From Candidatus Peribacteria bacterium (GTDB lineage: Bacteria; Patescibacteriota; Gracilibacteria; Peribacterales; Peribacteraceae), in the NCBI GenBank assembly GCA_943357915.1, contig CALRGQ010000001.1, positions 70,816-134,815 of the forward strand: a stretch of DNA of 64,000 bases, read 5' to 3'. The position numbers and the translations under genes are program-made. A model generated the notes under the pieces. The model was not told the DNA's origin. It did not search any database and saw nothing but the letters and a program-made list of their open reading frames with translations. Shown here piece by piece: positions 11,401 to 19,471 of this stretch (its first letter is position 1; every line of letters starts with the position of its first letter).

Positions 11401-11556
11401 TTCTAACTTAGCCAAACGAGCATCACGAGGATCTACATTTGTCGTCTCTTCAGGTTCTGCGGGTGGGAGCAGTTTATTAGACTCTTCAAAAATTAACCGA
11501 TGCTCACGCATCTGCGATTCATTGTCACGGCCGAACGTGGAGAATGGGTGCATCAT
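5473..11556 (-). CDS. Giant hypothetical protein (2027 aa): N-terminal coiled coil, TPR-like segments, internally duplicated module, Pro-rich linkers, C-terminal LRR-like repeats
   Basis: Single 6.1-kb ORF; repeated LSLNGLTSL-x(n)-A units at the C-terminus; two copies of (K)NINKIFT(D/N)LQ...(R/W)xLTRG(D/G)QSC module. Confidence 0.85.
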   Translation of the reverse strand: MMHPFSTFGRDNESQMREHRLIFEESNKLLPPAEPEETTNVDPRDARLAKLEARLAKQDKELVTVRAEVKTLRDAEARRTAIIAELRERIVVNGFRPELQENGGYSFPSIHERTLLPPARTDQFIQQNFSGGYSGNYPLPQGARTAMASHTPYRRPPTLAELKRFHNHNPTAAHFGQSFNSQRNIPNPVNWSDAAMAQHIQNSEGTTYKTGENSVYIHKDVRANKRKISSSDMANHHAGRIAHDIFQNGKYDHLSDNPAAQEAVEQYQDLISRPGANDRTVRYHHLATLRTRLDTIDKQQQGLAEYGNIPFNEDGVITHIKLWNDRDKRVMIRTPRDEFGMSQTIKLSPSKRSIFDNSSEAQKMKNWGITYKVKRMAPGSTTNYDATGVSLSFTREGTYHVDGRDIVVGEAATEKKQEIESKHALQDALGITQPIDTTSAGGPIQNLYITKNNTGPVTQINVENMEVGDRKDPNSDIMVYRDDAGEMRIAFFGSGTFSVVSSFLNGTQKNLGSCRVSGQGKAGEEVDLDSLIEIPTGNVDEGVPEPPPPGEETEKPATIPGILKNFNADTSIKPGEPRYERLMEMIDKKLQGRISSQTHSMEVANVGEEGRNEVSSYQVKIWTRPTTINEDGNAVVENIAEISFDLTGKILHCFEKMDSKKAEDLFRENKFDELLVYLEKIMDAKTGNAIDPEAPNLYAYAISQMPHPTQEQKDRALVVINRAIEIGSGDLGYEDTKACILAISGKYDEAAKIWGRIIPELKININKEGETNAAKLTTQLKEINENFDKYKKINESNSPPPIPTGEADKDEDVPMPKGEDLIIDPKAPEEVKKNFQQEKGTLKPDITKITTNSIGFRKHGNDVFFNTYATDSNIWNKINDINTSYILEKDNSFKEVTVAMQGTLTNTIYKGKDGNQYFDYYGKLMVEKDGIYQSENGKSCFKIDATGTLIECDQSGKSLAEEKKKETDAEKDEKLEERTKNINKIFTDLQSKFPEGTKVEIPDYQEPDFRQWQLTRGDQSCRLKIGSDIPGELSIEVSQRLREGNVLNQFFPKYTFTLNDTNKVIQKINNYLLTDAEKGKDDLGAKMPALSDILQRDLTNADQEALNSMQTEIQKLEPDQIIILLEKLEVKKSQLQWASQMYIDIIEKNQEKDIRLLLLYLVANHETPMGDGINVAKVKAEIGRFCTEKPTDISVRYLGAKCFLIIQEKDAAIKLLKEGLVLKSAACGIGLCQLLKEDNLDEAKTALDQAKQYSPSDKEAEEIKKLESEINEKKERVKNINKIFTNLQPRFPKGTVFVEQNDPYAQLIRWELTRGGQSCWLDIDIAIDGSVIMNVIVKRDKGRFAISYVNETDKVIKKIEEHLLAADEREKDTDPLEEKMKGFKARVEELSKQPIEAVSLKEINNLREEISNETISRPEARSDDQKLDGLLSILKSLNDLAKSKYSNILQEINKQGGKYSFENFREIVFAGEGAKQIEVDLMYQLLDKKIQIALITNKKGTKDFRVQTQKVGEENFRISMINSGLEQDDTGRFEVVDPAWIIPIIELGRQAEPVDLGEKAEYEYMKGLFSTTLSPETLKIYLKNTEGRKTVDTTKKTWRSEFLEYLDKEYKVDKTKKSEQEKGDSVTPLPIPPGKDETGDEDPPMPRDPNKSTEKTLSTEVATRLLKENPVFIDLSSVTEPLSAEVAEIIASKGTKVALNGLTSMTPEIAKILPNLAELSLNGLTELPSDLATALGEFTGYKLSLDGLTSLNADQATALSEIPHDLSLNGLSSLESDVVKIFKEAGTFLSLNGIKELTPTLIADFEKYDSCLSFGGLTFLTESEARGLVAMNSYLSLNGINVAFLTPNVARELAKNNSSLELNGLTSLPGGVAAELKNLKTDVSLSLSKLDTISAEDARFLASVSRPSLNLGITSLDENAATALAPFAGEYLGLDNLTEKTLTPEVLRHFKDFKGGQLSLEGLESISIDLANALVEIPGTVILTGITDVSDDIGKILAKKGESLYMSDHMSEEKRTQYKFGGGGSFF

Positions 11557-11894
11557 TGGTCTTGGATTTTTTGTGTGAGTGTTTCCAGTGCCTTTGTTCC
11601 CTCCTCTGCATCTTCTTCTTTTGCGATCGTGTTTATCTTTTGTACTATGTCATCGCAGAAGGCCTGAGCGTCATCACAGAATGCGTTTATCGCTGTTTCG
11701 CAGATGTTATAGGCCAGTGAGTACTGGGCATAGCGTGCGTCGTGCTCTTCTTTTGTTTCATTCTTATACGGGGTGTCGAGGGTTGGAATATTTGCCGAGA
11801 CGAGATCCGGCTCGATGTGACTCATGAAAAAATCGTACAAGGTTTCCGCACTCTCGAATGCCTTTGCAGGGACAACGTGTGGGATTTTTCTCAT
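11553..11894 (-). CDS. Small acidic hypothetical protein, translationally coupled to the giant gene
   Basis: MRKIPHVVPAKAFESAETLYDFF...; stop overlaps the downstream start (ATGA at 11553-11556). Confidence 0.65.
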   Translation of the reverse strand: MRKIPHVVPAKAFESAETLYDFFMSHIEPDLVSANIPTLDTPYKNETKEEHDARYAQYSLAYNICETAINAFCDDAQAFCDDIVQKINTIAKEEDAEEGTKALETLTQKIQDQ

Positions 11895-11972
11895 AGGTTT
11901 TTGTGTGGATTTCAGATCATTATAGCATAAAAGATGGATTTTTGGCAATGCGTTATTCCTCTCGTGCACTCC

Positions 11973-13346
11973 CTACCCCTTACAGATGATGCGTTCTACT
12001 TTTCCTGTTACTTTCCATCCCTCAAACGGCGTCCAGCCGCACTTGCTTTTCAGGTTTTTTCCTTCAAGAACCCACTCGGTATTCGGATCTATGATGACAA
12101 TGCGGGCTGGTTTCTTCTCTTTAATGTCGTGTGCGCCGAGAGAGAAGATGCGGTTTGGGTTCGCGAAACAGAGTCGGACGATATCAGAGAAGGTTAGTGG
12201 GTAGTGGTTAGTGGGTAGTGGGTAGTTTGGATGAGGGAATTTTTTCGCAGTACAGGAAAGTAGCAGTGGCAGCATGGTCTCGACACCCGGAACGCCGCTG
12301 GGTGCAGAGAGGGGATCACCGGTTTTCTTCTCCTCCAGCGTGTGTGGCGCATGGTCCGTTGCGATGCAGTCTACGGTTCCGTCTGCGATGCCAGCCCATA
12401 GTGCATCACGATCTTCAGGCGTGCGTAGTGGCGGATTCATTTTTCCTAGGGTGCCTAATGTTGGGTAATCATCGACGGTGAGAAACAAGTGATGGGGCGC
12501 GACTTCGCACGTGATCGGCAGGTTTTCTTTCTTGGCTGCACGAACGAGAGCTAAGCCTTTAGACGTCGAAAGATGGGCGATATGGAGTGCCGCTCCGGTT
12601 TTCTTGGCCATTGCAATGGCTTCACGGATCGACTTCTCTTCGGATTCGGGGGGACGCATGGCGGAGTGTGCACTGACTGATAGAGAGACGTGCGCGCCTC
12701 TCGGCAATGAGCTCGAGGCCGAATGGCCGCTCGTCTCTACGGCTTTTTTTGCCGCCGCATTCATCTCCGAGTCTTCACAGTGTGCGATGAGGGGAATTTT
12801 TAATTCTGCGCAGGCTGTAAAAATCTCTTCGAGAATGCCACCATCTACTTTTTGGTCACCGGTTGAATGATCCAAATACAACTTTACGCCGCAGCAATGA
12901 TGCTTGAGTCGCTTGAGTTCCATAGATTCACCCGTCCAGAGATCTCGAAGTGTCTGGAGATGAATCGCTTCGGTCACGCCAAAATAAAATCGTAGATCAC
13001 ACTGATCAACACTTGCGGCTCTGCGTACTTTGTCAGCAAGTGCTGCAACGGTGACAGTTGGCGGGATCGTATTTGGCATTTCACAGACCAGACCAATGCC
13101 TCCAGCTAGTGCCGAAGCTGCTTCAGTTTCCATCGTTGCCTTGTGCTCCAGCCCTGGTTCGCGGAAGTGGACGTGACAGTCGATCAGGAGCGGAAACAAG
13201 AGCTTGCCTGAACAATCTACGATCTCAGCATCTTTATGATCAGCTCCTGGTTTGATTTGTTCGATCTCACCCGTAATGCCAATGAGCACGTCGGTTTTCT
13301 TTCCGGTTTCAGCCAATGTTCCGCCGCGGAGAAGGGTTTTTTTCAT
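11973..13346 (-). CDS. pyrC: Dihydroorotase
   Basis: DCHVHFREPGLEHKATMETEAASALAGGI, MPNTIPPT, IAHCED, CEVAPHHLFL, ATDHAPHT motifs. Confidence 0.95.
   Translation of the reverse strand: MKKTLLRGGTLAETGKKTDVLIGITGEIEQIKPGADHKDAEIVDCSGKLLFPLLIDCHVHFREPGLEHKATMETEAASALAGGIGLVCEMPNTIPPTVTVAALADKVRRAASVDQCDLRFYFGVTEAIHLQTLRDLWTGESMELKRLKHHCCGVKLYLDHSTGDQKVDGGILEEIFTACAELKIPLIAHCEDSEMNAAAKKAVETSGHSASSSLPRGAHVSLSVSAHSAMRPPESEEKSIREAIAMAKKTGAALHIAHLSTSKGLALVRAAKKENLPITCEVAPHHLFLTVDDYPTLGTLGKMNPPLRTPEDRDALWAGIADGTVDCIATDHAPHTLEEKKTGDPLSAPSGVPGVETMLPLLLSCTAKKFPHPNYPLPTNHYPLTFSDIVRLCFANPNRIFSLGAHDIKEKKPARIVIIDPNTEWVLEGKNLKSKCGWTPFEGWKVTGKVERIICKG
12681..12740. repeat. AGAGACG...CGTCTCT palindromic repeat copy lying inside pyrC
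   Basis: tagagagacgtgcgcgcc...ggccgctcgtctctac; outer parts match the intergenic copy at 1441-1472. Confidence 0.6.
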
Positions 13347-13435
13347 AGAGACCAGGAAGCGCCATCAGCATGCCATGGAATCGTTTCTTTGTCCCATGTA
13401 CTTGGATTACTCTCGATACTTTTTCTTATCCAACG

Positions 13436-14158
13436 TCATGAAAACAGTAATCGTACGGCTCCTGCGAGAATTACCACAAGTTGCATATCTTCAAAGATTG
13501 CGACACTCACGTACGTCAGGAGTTTTTTGCCGATCCATACGCTTAACATGAGGCCGGGGATAGACATGGCCAGCAAGATCAATGCCGGAGGATCCCATGG
13601 CAGGTTTGGCACGTACGCTGCGAGTTTTCCGAGGTTCATGAGGAATGAAATCATGGTCGACGTGCCGATGAATCCTTCTTTCGTGAGACCCATCGATAGC
13701 AGCGCCGATCCGCGCATCATTGACGCATTACCTGTGAGTCCGCCGATGAACCCATTGCTCGCACCGACAACAAAAAGCGTCCCCGGACCAGTTCCCAGTT
13801 TCGGTGTCGATTTTTTGAACCTGAGGATGACGAACACAATGCACGATCCAGCGAGCAAGAGTTCTGGGATCCGTGGCGACACAATGAAGAGCAGCAGGCC
13901 GCCTACAAAACTCATAGGGATTCCTCCGAGTACGTACCACTTCACTGCATCCCAGCGAATGAACCTATGGAAGTACGAGATCTTCGCAACCTGGATACCG
14001 GTCATGAGAACCGCTGTGAATGCTATGTTCGTGCGGATATCCAAGAAGAAACTTCCAAGTACGATCGTCATGATGCCGAGACCGCCACCACTCATCGTGG
14101 AAAACACGCCGCCGACCAGGAGAAGGACGGCGTAAAGGATCATCATGTCGTAGGTCAT
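13436..14158 (-). CDS. TauE/SafE family sulfite exporter-like membrane protein
   Basis: Multi-TM protein with GGGLGIMTIVLGSF and GGLTGNASMMRGSALL repeats typical of TauE/SafE. Confidence 0.8.
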   Translation of the reverse strand: MTYDMMILYAVLLLVGGVFSTMSGGGLGIMTIVLGSFFLDIRTNIAFTAVLMTGIQVAKISYFHRFIRWDAVKWYVLGGIPMSFVGGLLLFIVSPRIPELLLAGSCIVFVILRFKKSTPKLGTGPGTLFVVGASNGFIGGLTGNASMMRGSALLSMGLTKEGFIGTSTMISFLMNLGKLAAYVPNLPWDPPALILLAMSIPGLMLSVWIGKKLLTYVSVAIFEDMQLVVILAGAVRLLFS

Positions 14159-15072
14159 GCTTTTCCTAGTAACATCGCCAAAAGCGCCATCCGCACGGGT
14201 ACGCCGTTTCCGGCCTGGCGGAAATATGCGGCGTTTGGGAGTGCATCCACGTCGGTTGAAATCTCTCCCACACGCGGTAGCGGATGCATGACGGTAACTT
14301 TTTTATCTTTCAGATGTTTGGCAGAAAGAATGTATTTGAGCTTCAGGCGTTCGTACTCGCTTTTGTCAGCGAACCGTTCCTGTTGTACACGCGTCATATA
14401 CAGAATATCAGCGTCCAATCCTGCAGCGATGTCATCGTGCTCTTCGTACGAGATATTTTTTTCTTTGAAGAAACTTGTTACTTTTTCTGGCATCGTGAGT
14501 TCCTGCGGCGAGATGAGTGTGAAGCTGATATTGTTGTAGAGCCCAAGAAGATACGACAGCGAGTGCACGGTGCGGCCGTACCGCAGGTCACCGACCATTG
14601 CGATTTTTAGACTATCCACTTTTCCCATTTCATCATTGATCGTATACAGATCCAAAAGTGCTTGTGTAGGGTGTTGGCCTGGGCCATCACCAGCGTTGAT
14701 GAATGGCACCTTACTTGCTGATGCCGCTTTTTCAGCGCTGCCTTGGTCAGGATGACGCATCGCGATGATGTCTGCATATTGGCCGACCATTTCCATCGTG
14801 TCTTCGATCGTCTCGCCTTTGTAGAGCGAGCTAAACTGAATCCCTTCTGCTGTGAGGACATCACCACCGAGCCGGAGCATCGCAGTTTCAAAGCTCAGGC
14901 GTGTTCTGGTGCTTGGTTCGTAGAACAGTGATGCGAGGACTTTGCCTTTCAGTAGATCGCTCTTTCCTTTGGTTCGGACTGTTTGCATCTCAGCTGCAAC
15001 CCGAAGAATCTCCTCCGTATCAACTCTAGTAAGTTGTTTGGTAGAAGTGAGGTGCTTGAAGGGGAGTGGCAT
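14155..15072 (-). CDS. pyrB: Aspartate carbamoyltransferase catalytic subunit
   Basis: FYEPSTRTRLSFETAMLRLGGDVL, GDGPGQHPTQALLDLYTI, MHPLPRVGEIS. Confidence 0.97.
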   Translation of the reverse strand: MPLPFKHLTSTKQLTRVDTEEILRVAAEMQTVRTKGKSDLLKGKVLASLFYEPSTRTRLSFETAMLRLGGDVLTAEGIQFSSLYKGETIEDTMEMVGQYADIIAMRHPDQGSAEKAASASKVPFINAGDGPGQHPTQALLDLYTINDEMGKVDSLKIAMVGDLRYGRTVHSLSYLLGLYNNISFTLISPQELTMPEKVTSFFKEKNISYEEHDDIAAGLDADILYMTRVQQERFADKSEYERLKLKYILSAKHLKDKKVTVMHPLPRVGEISTDVDALPNAAYFRQAGNGVPVRMALLAMLLGKA

Positions 15073-15105
15073 TCTGGATGCAGAGTATACGTGGTGCCAT
15101 GACTC

Positions 15106-15133
15106 TTGACAAGTATTTATAAAATTTTATAAT
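15106..15133 (+). promoter_or_regulatory. Sigma70-type promoter, TTGACA-16-TATAAT, upstream of the flippase gene
   Basis: Exact consensus -35 and -10 hexamers with 16-bp spacer. Confidence 0.7.
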
Positions 15134-15257
15134 AAAATTGCAGCTAACAATGGCTGCCTTTATTCCCCCGACCAGTCCTACCGGGCGCTGGGTCTCTGTT
15201 GACCTTTTTCCAACAGAGGCAGGGGGCTTTTTCGTTGAGCCTGCTATTCTCTCTGCG

Positions 15258-16751
15258 ATGTCGCACCGACAGATTGCTTCTTCCACGCTGTGGCAAATCG
15301 CTAGTCAGGCCACGATGGCTCTGCTCTCCGCGGTGTCTGTCAAATTTGTGGCGATGGGACTCAGTCAAGAACTCGCTGGTTCGTATAACTCTGCCTATGG
15401 CTACTTACAACTCTTTGCGATTCTTGCCGATTTTGGGTTGTATGCCGTCTCCGTTCGTGAAGTAAGTGCTGCGAAAGATAAAGAGAAAGTGTTGGGCGGG
15501 CTGATTGTTCTTCGGTCTGTGATCACGGTTCTATCACTTGGTTTTGCAGTGCTCATTGCATGGTTTGTTCCTGCATGGCGCGGGACACCTCTTCCCGTTG
15601 GCATCACGATTGCGGCATTCGTGCCGTTTTTCACACTGCTGGCAGGAGTGTTGCGTACAGTGTTCCAAGTCACATTCATGATGCACTACGTTTTCATTGC
15701 CGAGGTATTGCAGCGGATACTCACGGCCGGACTCATGGCGCTGATTATTGTTTCCGGTATTCGTCTGAGCACTGACCAGTATGTCTACGAGTGGTTTCTG
15801 TGGATCGGAGCTTTTGGTGCGGTGTTGCTTTTCATACTGTCATGTACATTCGCGCTGCGGCTCATGCGTGTCCGTCCAACATTTGACCGCGTTCTGTTGA
15901 TGCGCATGCTTAGAGCGTCAGCGCCGTACGGTGTAGCGTTTTTGTGTATCGCACTGTATCGGCAGTTTGATCTTACGATGATCGCGATTTTACGGGATGA
16001 TTTTCGGTTACAAAATGCAGTCTACGGCTTTGCATCACGTGTCACCGAAATGACGTACCTGCTGCCCACATTTCTTCTGAACTCTACGTTGCCCGTCTTA
16101 AGTGATCGCTCCGCACGAGGAGAACCAACGGAGCGTTTACTAGGAAAAACATTACTTCTTGTCCTTATCTTCGGGTCTGCGTCTGCCCTCTTCTCGTTCT
16201 TCTGGGCCACTCCCATCATGAGTGTCCTCACGACTCCTGAATATCTTGAAACCGCAGGAATTCCAGGATCAGACACAGCTCTTTCACTCCTCGCTGCGCC
16301 AATGTTTTTAAACGGCATCGTTCTCTTCAGTTTCTACACACTCCTCACAAAGCACGAGTGGAAGCCGCTGGTGCTTTTCATGATCGGTGCTGTGATGATT
16401 TCGATCACACTCAACCTGTATTGGATTCCATCACTCGGATTCATTGGCGCAATCAAAACATCAACAATTGTTCATCTGTTTTTATGTCTAACGCTGTTCC
16501 CCTGCGCTATTCGTTCGATGCCAGTCTCACTTCCTCTTGGCCAGATTATTCGCTGGTTACTCTTTTCTCTTTTTCTCGGAACCTGTCTTTTCTTCACAGC
16601 TCAGTTTCTGACGAGTGTTTCCTGGAGCGTTCTCGGCTTGGCGCTTGGCGCAGTGTGTACAGGCTTACTAGGATACATTCTTGGTTTTCACAAAGTGTTT
16701 GCTTTTTCTACGCCGGCAGGAGAGCTCCCTGTGCCATCGATGGCAGATTGA
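15258..16751 (+). CDS. Polysaccharide/oligosaccharide flippase (Wzx/MATE-like)
   Basis: Multi-TM; MSHRQIASSTLWQIASQATMALLSAVSVKFVAMGLSQELAGSYNSAYGYLQLFAILADFGLY; start chosen internal to the called ORF. Confidence 0.8.
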   Translation: MSHRQIASSTLWQIASQATMALLSAVSVKFVAMGLSQELAGSYNSAYGYLQLFAILADFGLYAVSVREVSAAKDKEKVLGGLIVLRSVITVLSLGFAVLIAWFVPAWRGTPLPVGITIAAFVPFFTLLAGVLRTVFQVTFMMHYVFIAEVLQRILTAGLMALIIVSGIRLSTDQYVYEWFLWIGAFGAVLLFILSCTFALRLMRVRPTFDRVLLMRMLRASAPYGVAFLCIALYRQFDLTMIAILRDDFRLQNAVYGFASRVTEMTYLLPTFLLNSTLPVLSDRSARGEPTERLLGKTLLLVLIFGSASALFSFFWATPIMSVLTTPEYLETAGIPGSDTALSLLAAPMFLNGIVLFSFYTLLTKHEWKPLVLFMIGAVMISITLNLYWIPSLGFIGAIKTSTIVHLFLCLTLFPCAIRSMPVSLPLGQIIRWLLFSLFLGTCLFFTAQFLTSVSWSVLGLALGAVCTGLLGYILGFHKVFAFSTPAGELPVPSMAD

Positions 16752-16782
16752 AAAAAAGCCTGTTTTCAGGTATAATACTTCG

Positions 16783-17376
16783 ATGCCAAACATTCACACA
16801 TCAAATATGTCGAAACAGTTTCTTGGTGCCTTCGCCGGTATGACAATCGCCGTAGGTGTCTATTTCGTCGTCAACCAAGTCTCTGATGTCAGAGGTCTTT
16901 TGGTTTCTACCAAGACAATCTCGACGTCGACAGACGTGAGCATTAATGCAAAAGACGTTGATGATTCCACGTTTCGCAGGATCCAGTCTCGTGCTCAGAC
17001 TGTCGCGGACGCACTCAAGAATAGTGAGACCACTGCGCCAGCCGAAACGCCGCTTACCAACCTTGCGTCATCTCGTAGAGCTGCTCGGCAATTTGCAGTT
17101 GAGCTCAAACAACTGGCAGCGAACGCCGAGACGTACGAGAACAAGCCAAACATTGAGGTCACACAGCGTGAACGTCTGGCACTCCGCACGGAGCGCGTCG
17201 CAGAGGTGCAGATGCATCAGGGTGCGGGGCCAGCACCACGTGACACGAATCTTCCAAGCTCAGGACTCGGGCTTAATCTCTTAGTACTGATAACACTCGC
17301 TATCGCTTTTGTGACATCAAAGACGACGTGGCGTACTCGGTGTGCTTCCATCCTGTCAGAGCTGCGGATAGGATAG
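16783..17376 (+). CDS. Hypothetical protein with N- and C-terminal TM segments
   Basis: MPNIHTSNMSKQFLGAFAGMTIAVGVYFVVNQ...; C-terminal LGLNLLVLITLAIAFV. Confidence 0.55.
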   Translation: MPNIHTSNMSKQFLGAFAGMTIAVGVYFVVNQVSDVRGLLVSTKTISTSTDVSINAKDVDDSTFRRIQSRAQTVADALKNSETTAPAETPLTNLASSRRAARQFAVELKQLAANAETYENKPNIEVTQRERLALRTERVAEVQMHQGAGPAPRDTNLPSSGLGLNLLVLITLAIAFVTSKTTWRTRCASILSELRIG

Positions 17377-17381
17377 ACGCC

Positions 17382-18128
17382 ATGACGCTTGGAATCGTAC
17401 TTTTCACACTCTCCGGACTTGTTTTCGGCAGTTTTGGTAACGTGCTTCTGTACCGCGTTCATGCCAATAAGCCGATCACCGGTCGTTCAGCGTGTCCCTC
17501 CTGCCATCGGATATTGCGGTGGTTTGAACTGTTTCCAGTTCTCAGCTTCATCGTTCTTCGTGGGAAATGTGGACGGTGTCATCATAAAATTTCCGTCCAG
17601 TATCCACTTGTTGAACTTGGTTCAGCGTTGCTTTTTCTCTTCGCATTTCTTCTTCACTCATCAGATCCCGCAGCCGCACTTGTGACGGCGTTTATTTTGT
17701 ATTTCCTGTTTCTTGCCTGCGTCTTTGATGCTTTGTATCAGCAAATCCCGGATGTCTTCACCATCTTGATTGCACTACTTGCACTCGTTTCAGTTATTCT
17801 GAGCGACAATATTGTCTCGGCGGGGCTTGGCGCCGCACTCATGCTCGCATGGTTTGGAGGCCAGTGGGTCATCAGCCGCGGCAGAGCAGTCGGTACCGGT
17901 GATATTTTTCTGACGGCAGCGTTAGGTGTGTGGCTTGGTCTTTTAGACACAGTGATGATGATTGTTTTCAGTTATATGGCTGGTGCGATTGTTATCGTCG
18001 GACTGATGCTGCTGAAGAGAATCGGAAAAAAACAGCAGAAAATTGCATTCGTTCCTTTTTTAGGAATGGGAGTACTCATTACATTGCTAGGTCTAGGAGA
18101 TGTGTATCTCAGAGCGGTTGGGTTTTGA
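17382..18128 (+). CDS. pilD: Prepilin peptidase (A24)
   Basis: GSFGNVLLYRV, two CxxC pairs (CPSCHR, CGRCHH), ...GTGDIFLTAALGVWLG. Confidence 0.92.
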   Translation: MTLGIVLFTLSGLVFGSFGNVLLYRVHANKPITGRSACPSCHRILRWFELFPVLSFIVLRGKCGRCHHKISVQYPLVELGSALLFLFAFLLHSSDPAAALVTAFILYFLFLACVFDALYQQIPDVFTILIALLALVSVILSDNIVSAGLGAALMLAWFGGQWVISRGRAVGTGDIFLTAALGVWLGLLDTVMMIVFSYMAGAIVIVGLMLLKRIGKKQQKIAFVPFLGMGVLITLLGLGDVYLRAVGF

Positions 18129-18141
18129 TCTAACAAAAGTA

Positions 18142-18270
18142 GAGGCTTCGCTGCCCTACCGACGTTCGGAATGTGGGTTCTGCCAGCACGGCAGCGAAGC
18201 CTCAGATAGTGACCAACGAGATCGCTGCGGCAGCCCACGTGGGGCGCGCCCTTCCCGCGGGTGCGGGAAG
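18142..18270. repeat. Intergenic multi-hairpin repeat element
   Basis: GAGGCTTCGCTGCC (18142-18155) inverted at 18190-18203; CTTCCCGC-GGGT-GCGGGAAG at 18251-18270. Confidence 0.6.
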
Positions 18271-18379
18271 AAATCTGAATGTTGGCTATTCTTATATTAG
18301 ACATATATTGTCGATATGTCAAACATGCTTTCCATGCTTCAGAAAGCCATTTTCCTATGATGCTGCTATGCTTCTGGCT

Positions 18380-18820
18380 ATGAAAATTGTTGCGAAGAAT
18401 AAGCGGGCTACCTTTGATTACGAGATCCTTGAAACGGTGGAGGCCGGCATCATGCTCACGGGGCCTGAGGTGAAGTCCTGCCGCATGGGCCAGATAAGCC
18501 TGCTTGGTAGTTACATTTCGTTCTTTGGCGGCAAGCCGATACTGAAACAAGCCAAGATCAGTCCCTACAAATATGCAGGTCCGATGCCGGACTATGACCC
18601 CGGTCATGACCGCGAGCTTCTGCTCAGGAAAAATCAGGCAGCCAAGCTGGAAGCAGCACAGTCTGAAAAAGGCATCAGCATTATTCCGCTGGAGGTCAGT
18701 GCGGGAAAATTTATTAAAGTTATGATCGGTATAGGCAAAGGACGCAAACGATTTGATAAACGACAGAAGATTAAAGAGCGAGACGTTGGCCGCAAAATGC
18801 GGGAGGGGCGGGAAGTGTAA
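18380..18820 (+). CDS. smpB: SsrA-binding protein SmpB
   Basis: KNKRATFDYEILETVEAGIMLTGPEVKSCR ... GKGRKRFDKRQKIKERD. Confidence 0.95.
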   Translation: MKIVAKNKRATFDYEILETVEAGIMLTGPEVKSCRMGQISLLGSYISFFGGKPILKQAKISPYKYAGPMPDYDPGHDRELLLRKNQAAKLEAAQSEKGISIIPLEVSAGKFIKVMIGIGKGRKRFDKRQKIKERDVGRKMREGREV

Positions 18821-18874
18821 AAATCACCGTACGTTCGCGTGACGAATCACTGACACCAATCTATCCTCCGGTGC

Positions 18875-19471
18875 GTGTCTCTTCTCCCTCCGCAAATCCA
18901 AAAGGCCATCGAGGAGTTTAGTAAACTCCCGGGCATCGGCCCCAAGTCCGCAGAACGGATGACGTTTCATTTACTGCGGTCCAGTAAAGCGACGCCGGAA
19001 GGCCTAGGGAATGCACTGATCGCACTGAAGCGTGATCTGAAGTATTGCAAAACATGTCAGATGATTTCTCTGAACGAAGAATGTTCGATTTGTGGTGACA
19101 GATCTCGTGATGCAACGCAGATTTTGGTCGTCGAGGAACCACTGGAAGTCGTCGCGTTTGAGAAAGCTGGATACAAAGGTCTGTATCACGTGCTGCATGG
19201 CGTGCTCTCACCGATTGATGGCATGGGACCTGAGCAGCTGAAGCTTAAAGAGTTGGTCGAGCGTTGCAAAACCGGCGAGATCGCAGAAGTTATCGTGGCG
19301 ACGAACTTAGATACCGAAGGTGAAGCCACAGCGGCGTACATTAAGCAGCAAGTAACGCCGAATGTGCAGAAAATTACTCGGCTCGCGCACGGTCTTCCTA
19401 TGGGTGCAGACATTGAGTTCGCGGATCAGGTCACGCTCAGAGAGGCGATTGCGGGGCGGAGGAGTGCTTAG
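18875..19471 (+). CDS. recR: Recombination protein RecR
   Basis: FSKLPGIGPKSAERMTFHLL, zinc-finger CKTC..CSIC, Toprim VVEEP, TRLAHGLPMGADIEFADQVTL; GTG start. Confidence 0.96.
   Translation: MSLLPPQIQKAIEEFSKLPGIGPKSAERMTFHLLRSSKATPEGLGNALIALKRDLKYCKTCQMISLNEECSICGDRSRDATQILVVEEPLEVVAFEKAGYKGLYHVLHGVLSPIDGMGPEQLKLKELVERCKTGEIAEVIVATNLDTEGEATAAYIKQQVTPNVQKITRLAHGLPMGADIEFADQVTLREAIAGRRSA

Noticed and set aside
15138-15257. N-terminal extension of the flippase ORF
   Set aside because: Overlaps the promoter-proximal structured leader; a hydrophobic flippase start at 15258 fits better
16681-16782. N-terminal extension (LRRQESSLCHRWQ...) of the hypothetical ORF
   Set aside because: Out-of-frame overlap with the flippase 3' end and repeat-like translation; start at 16783 preferred
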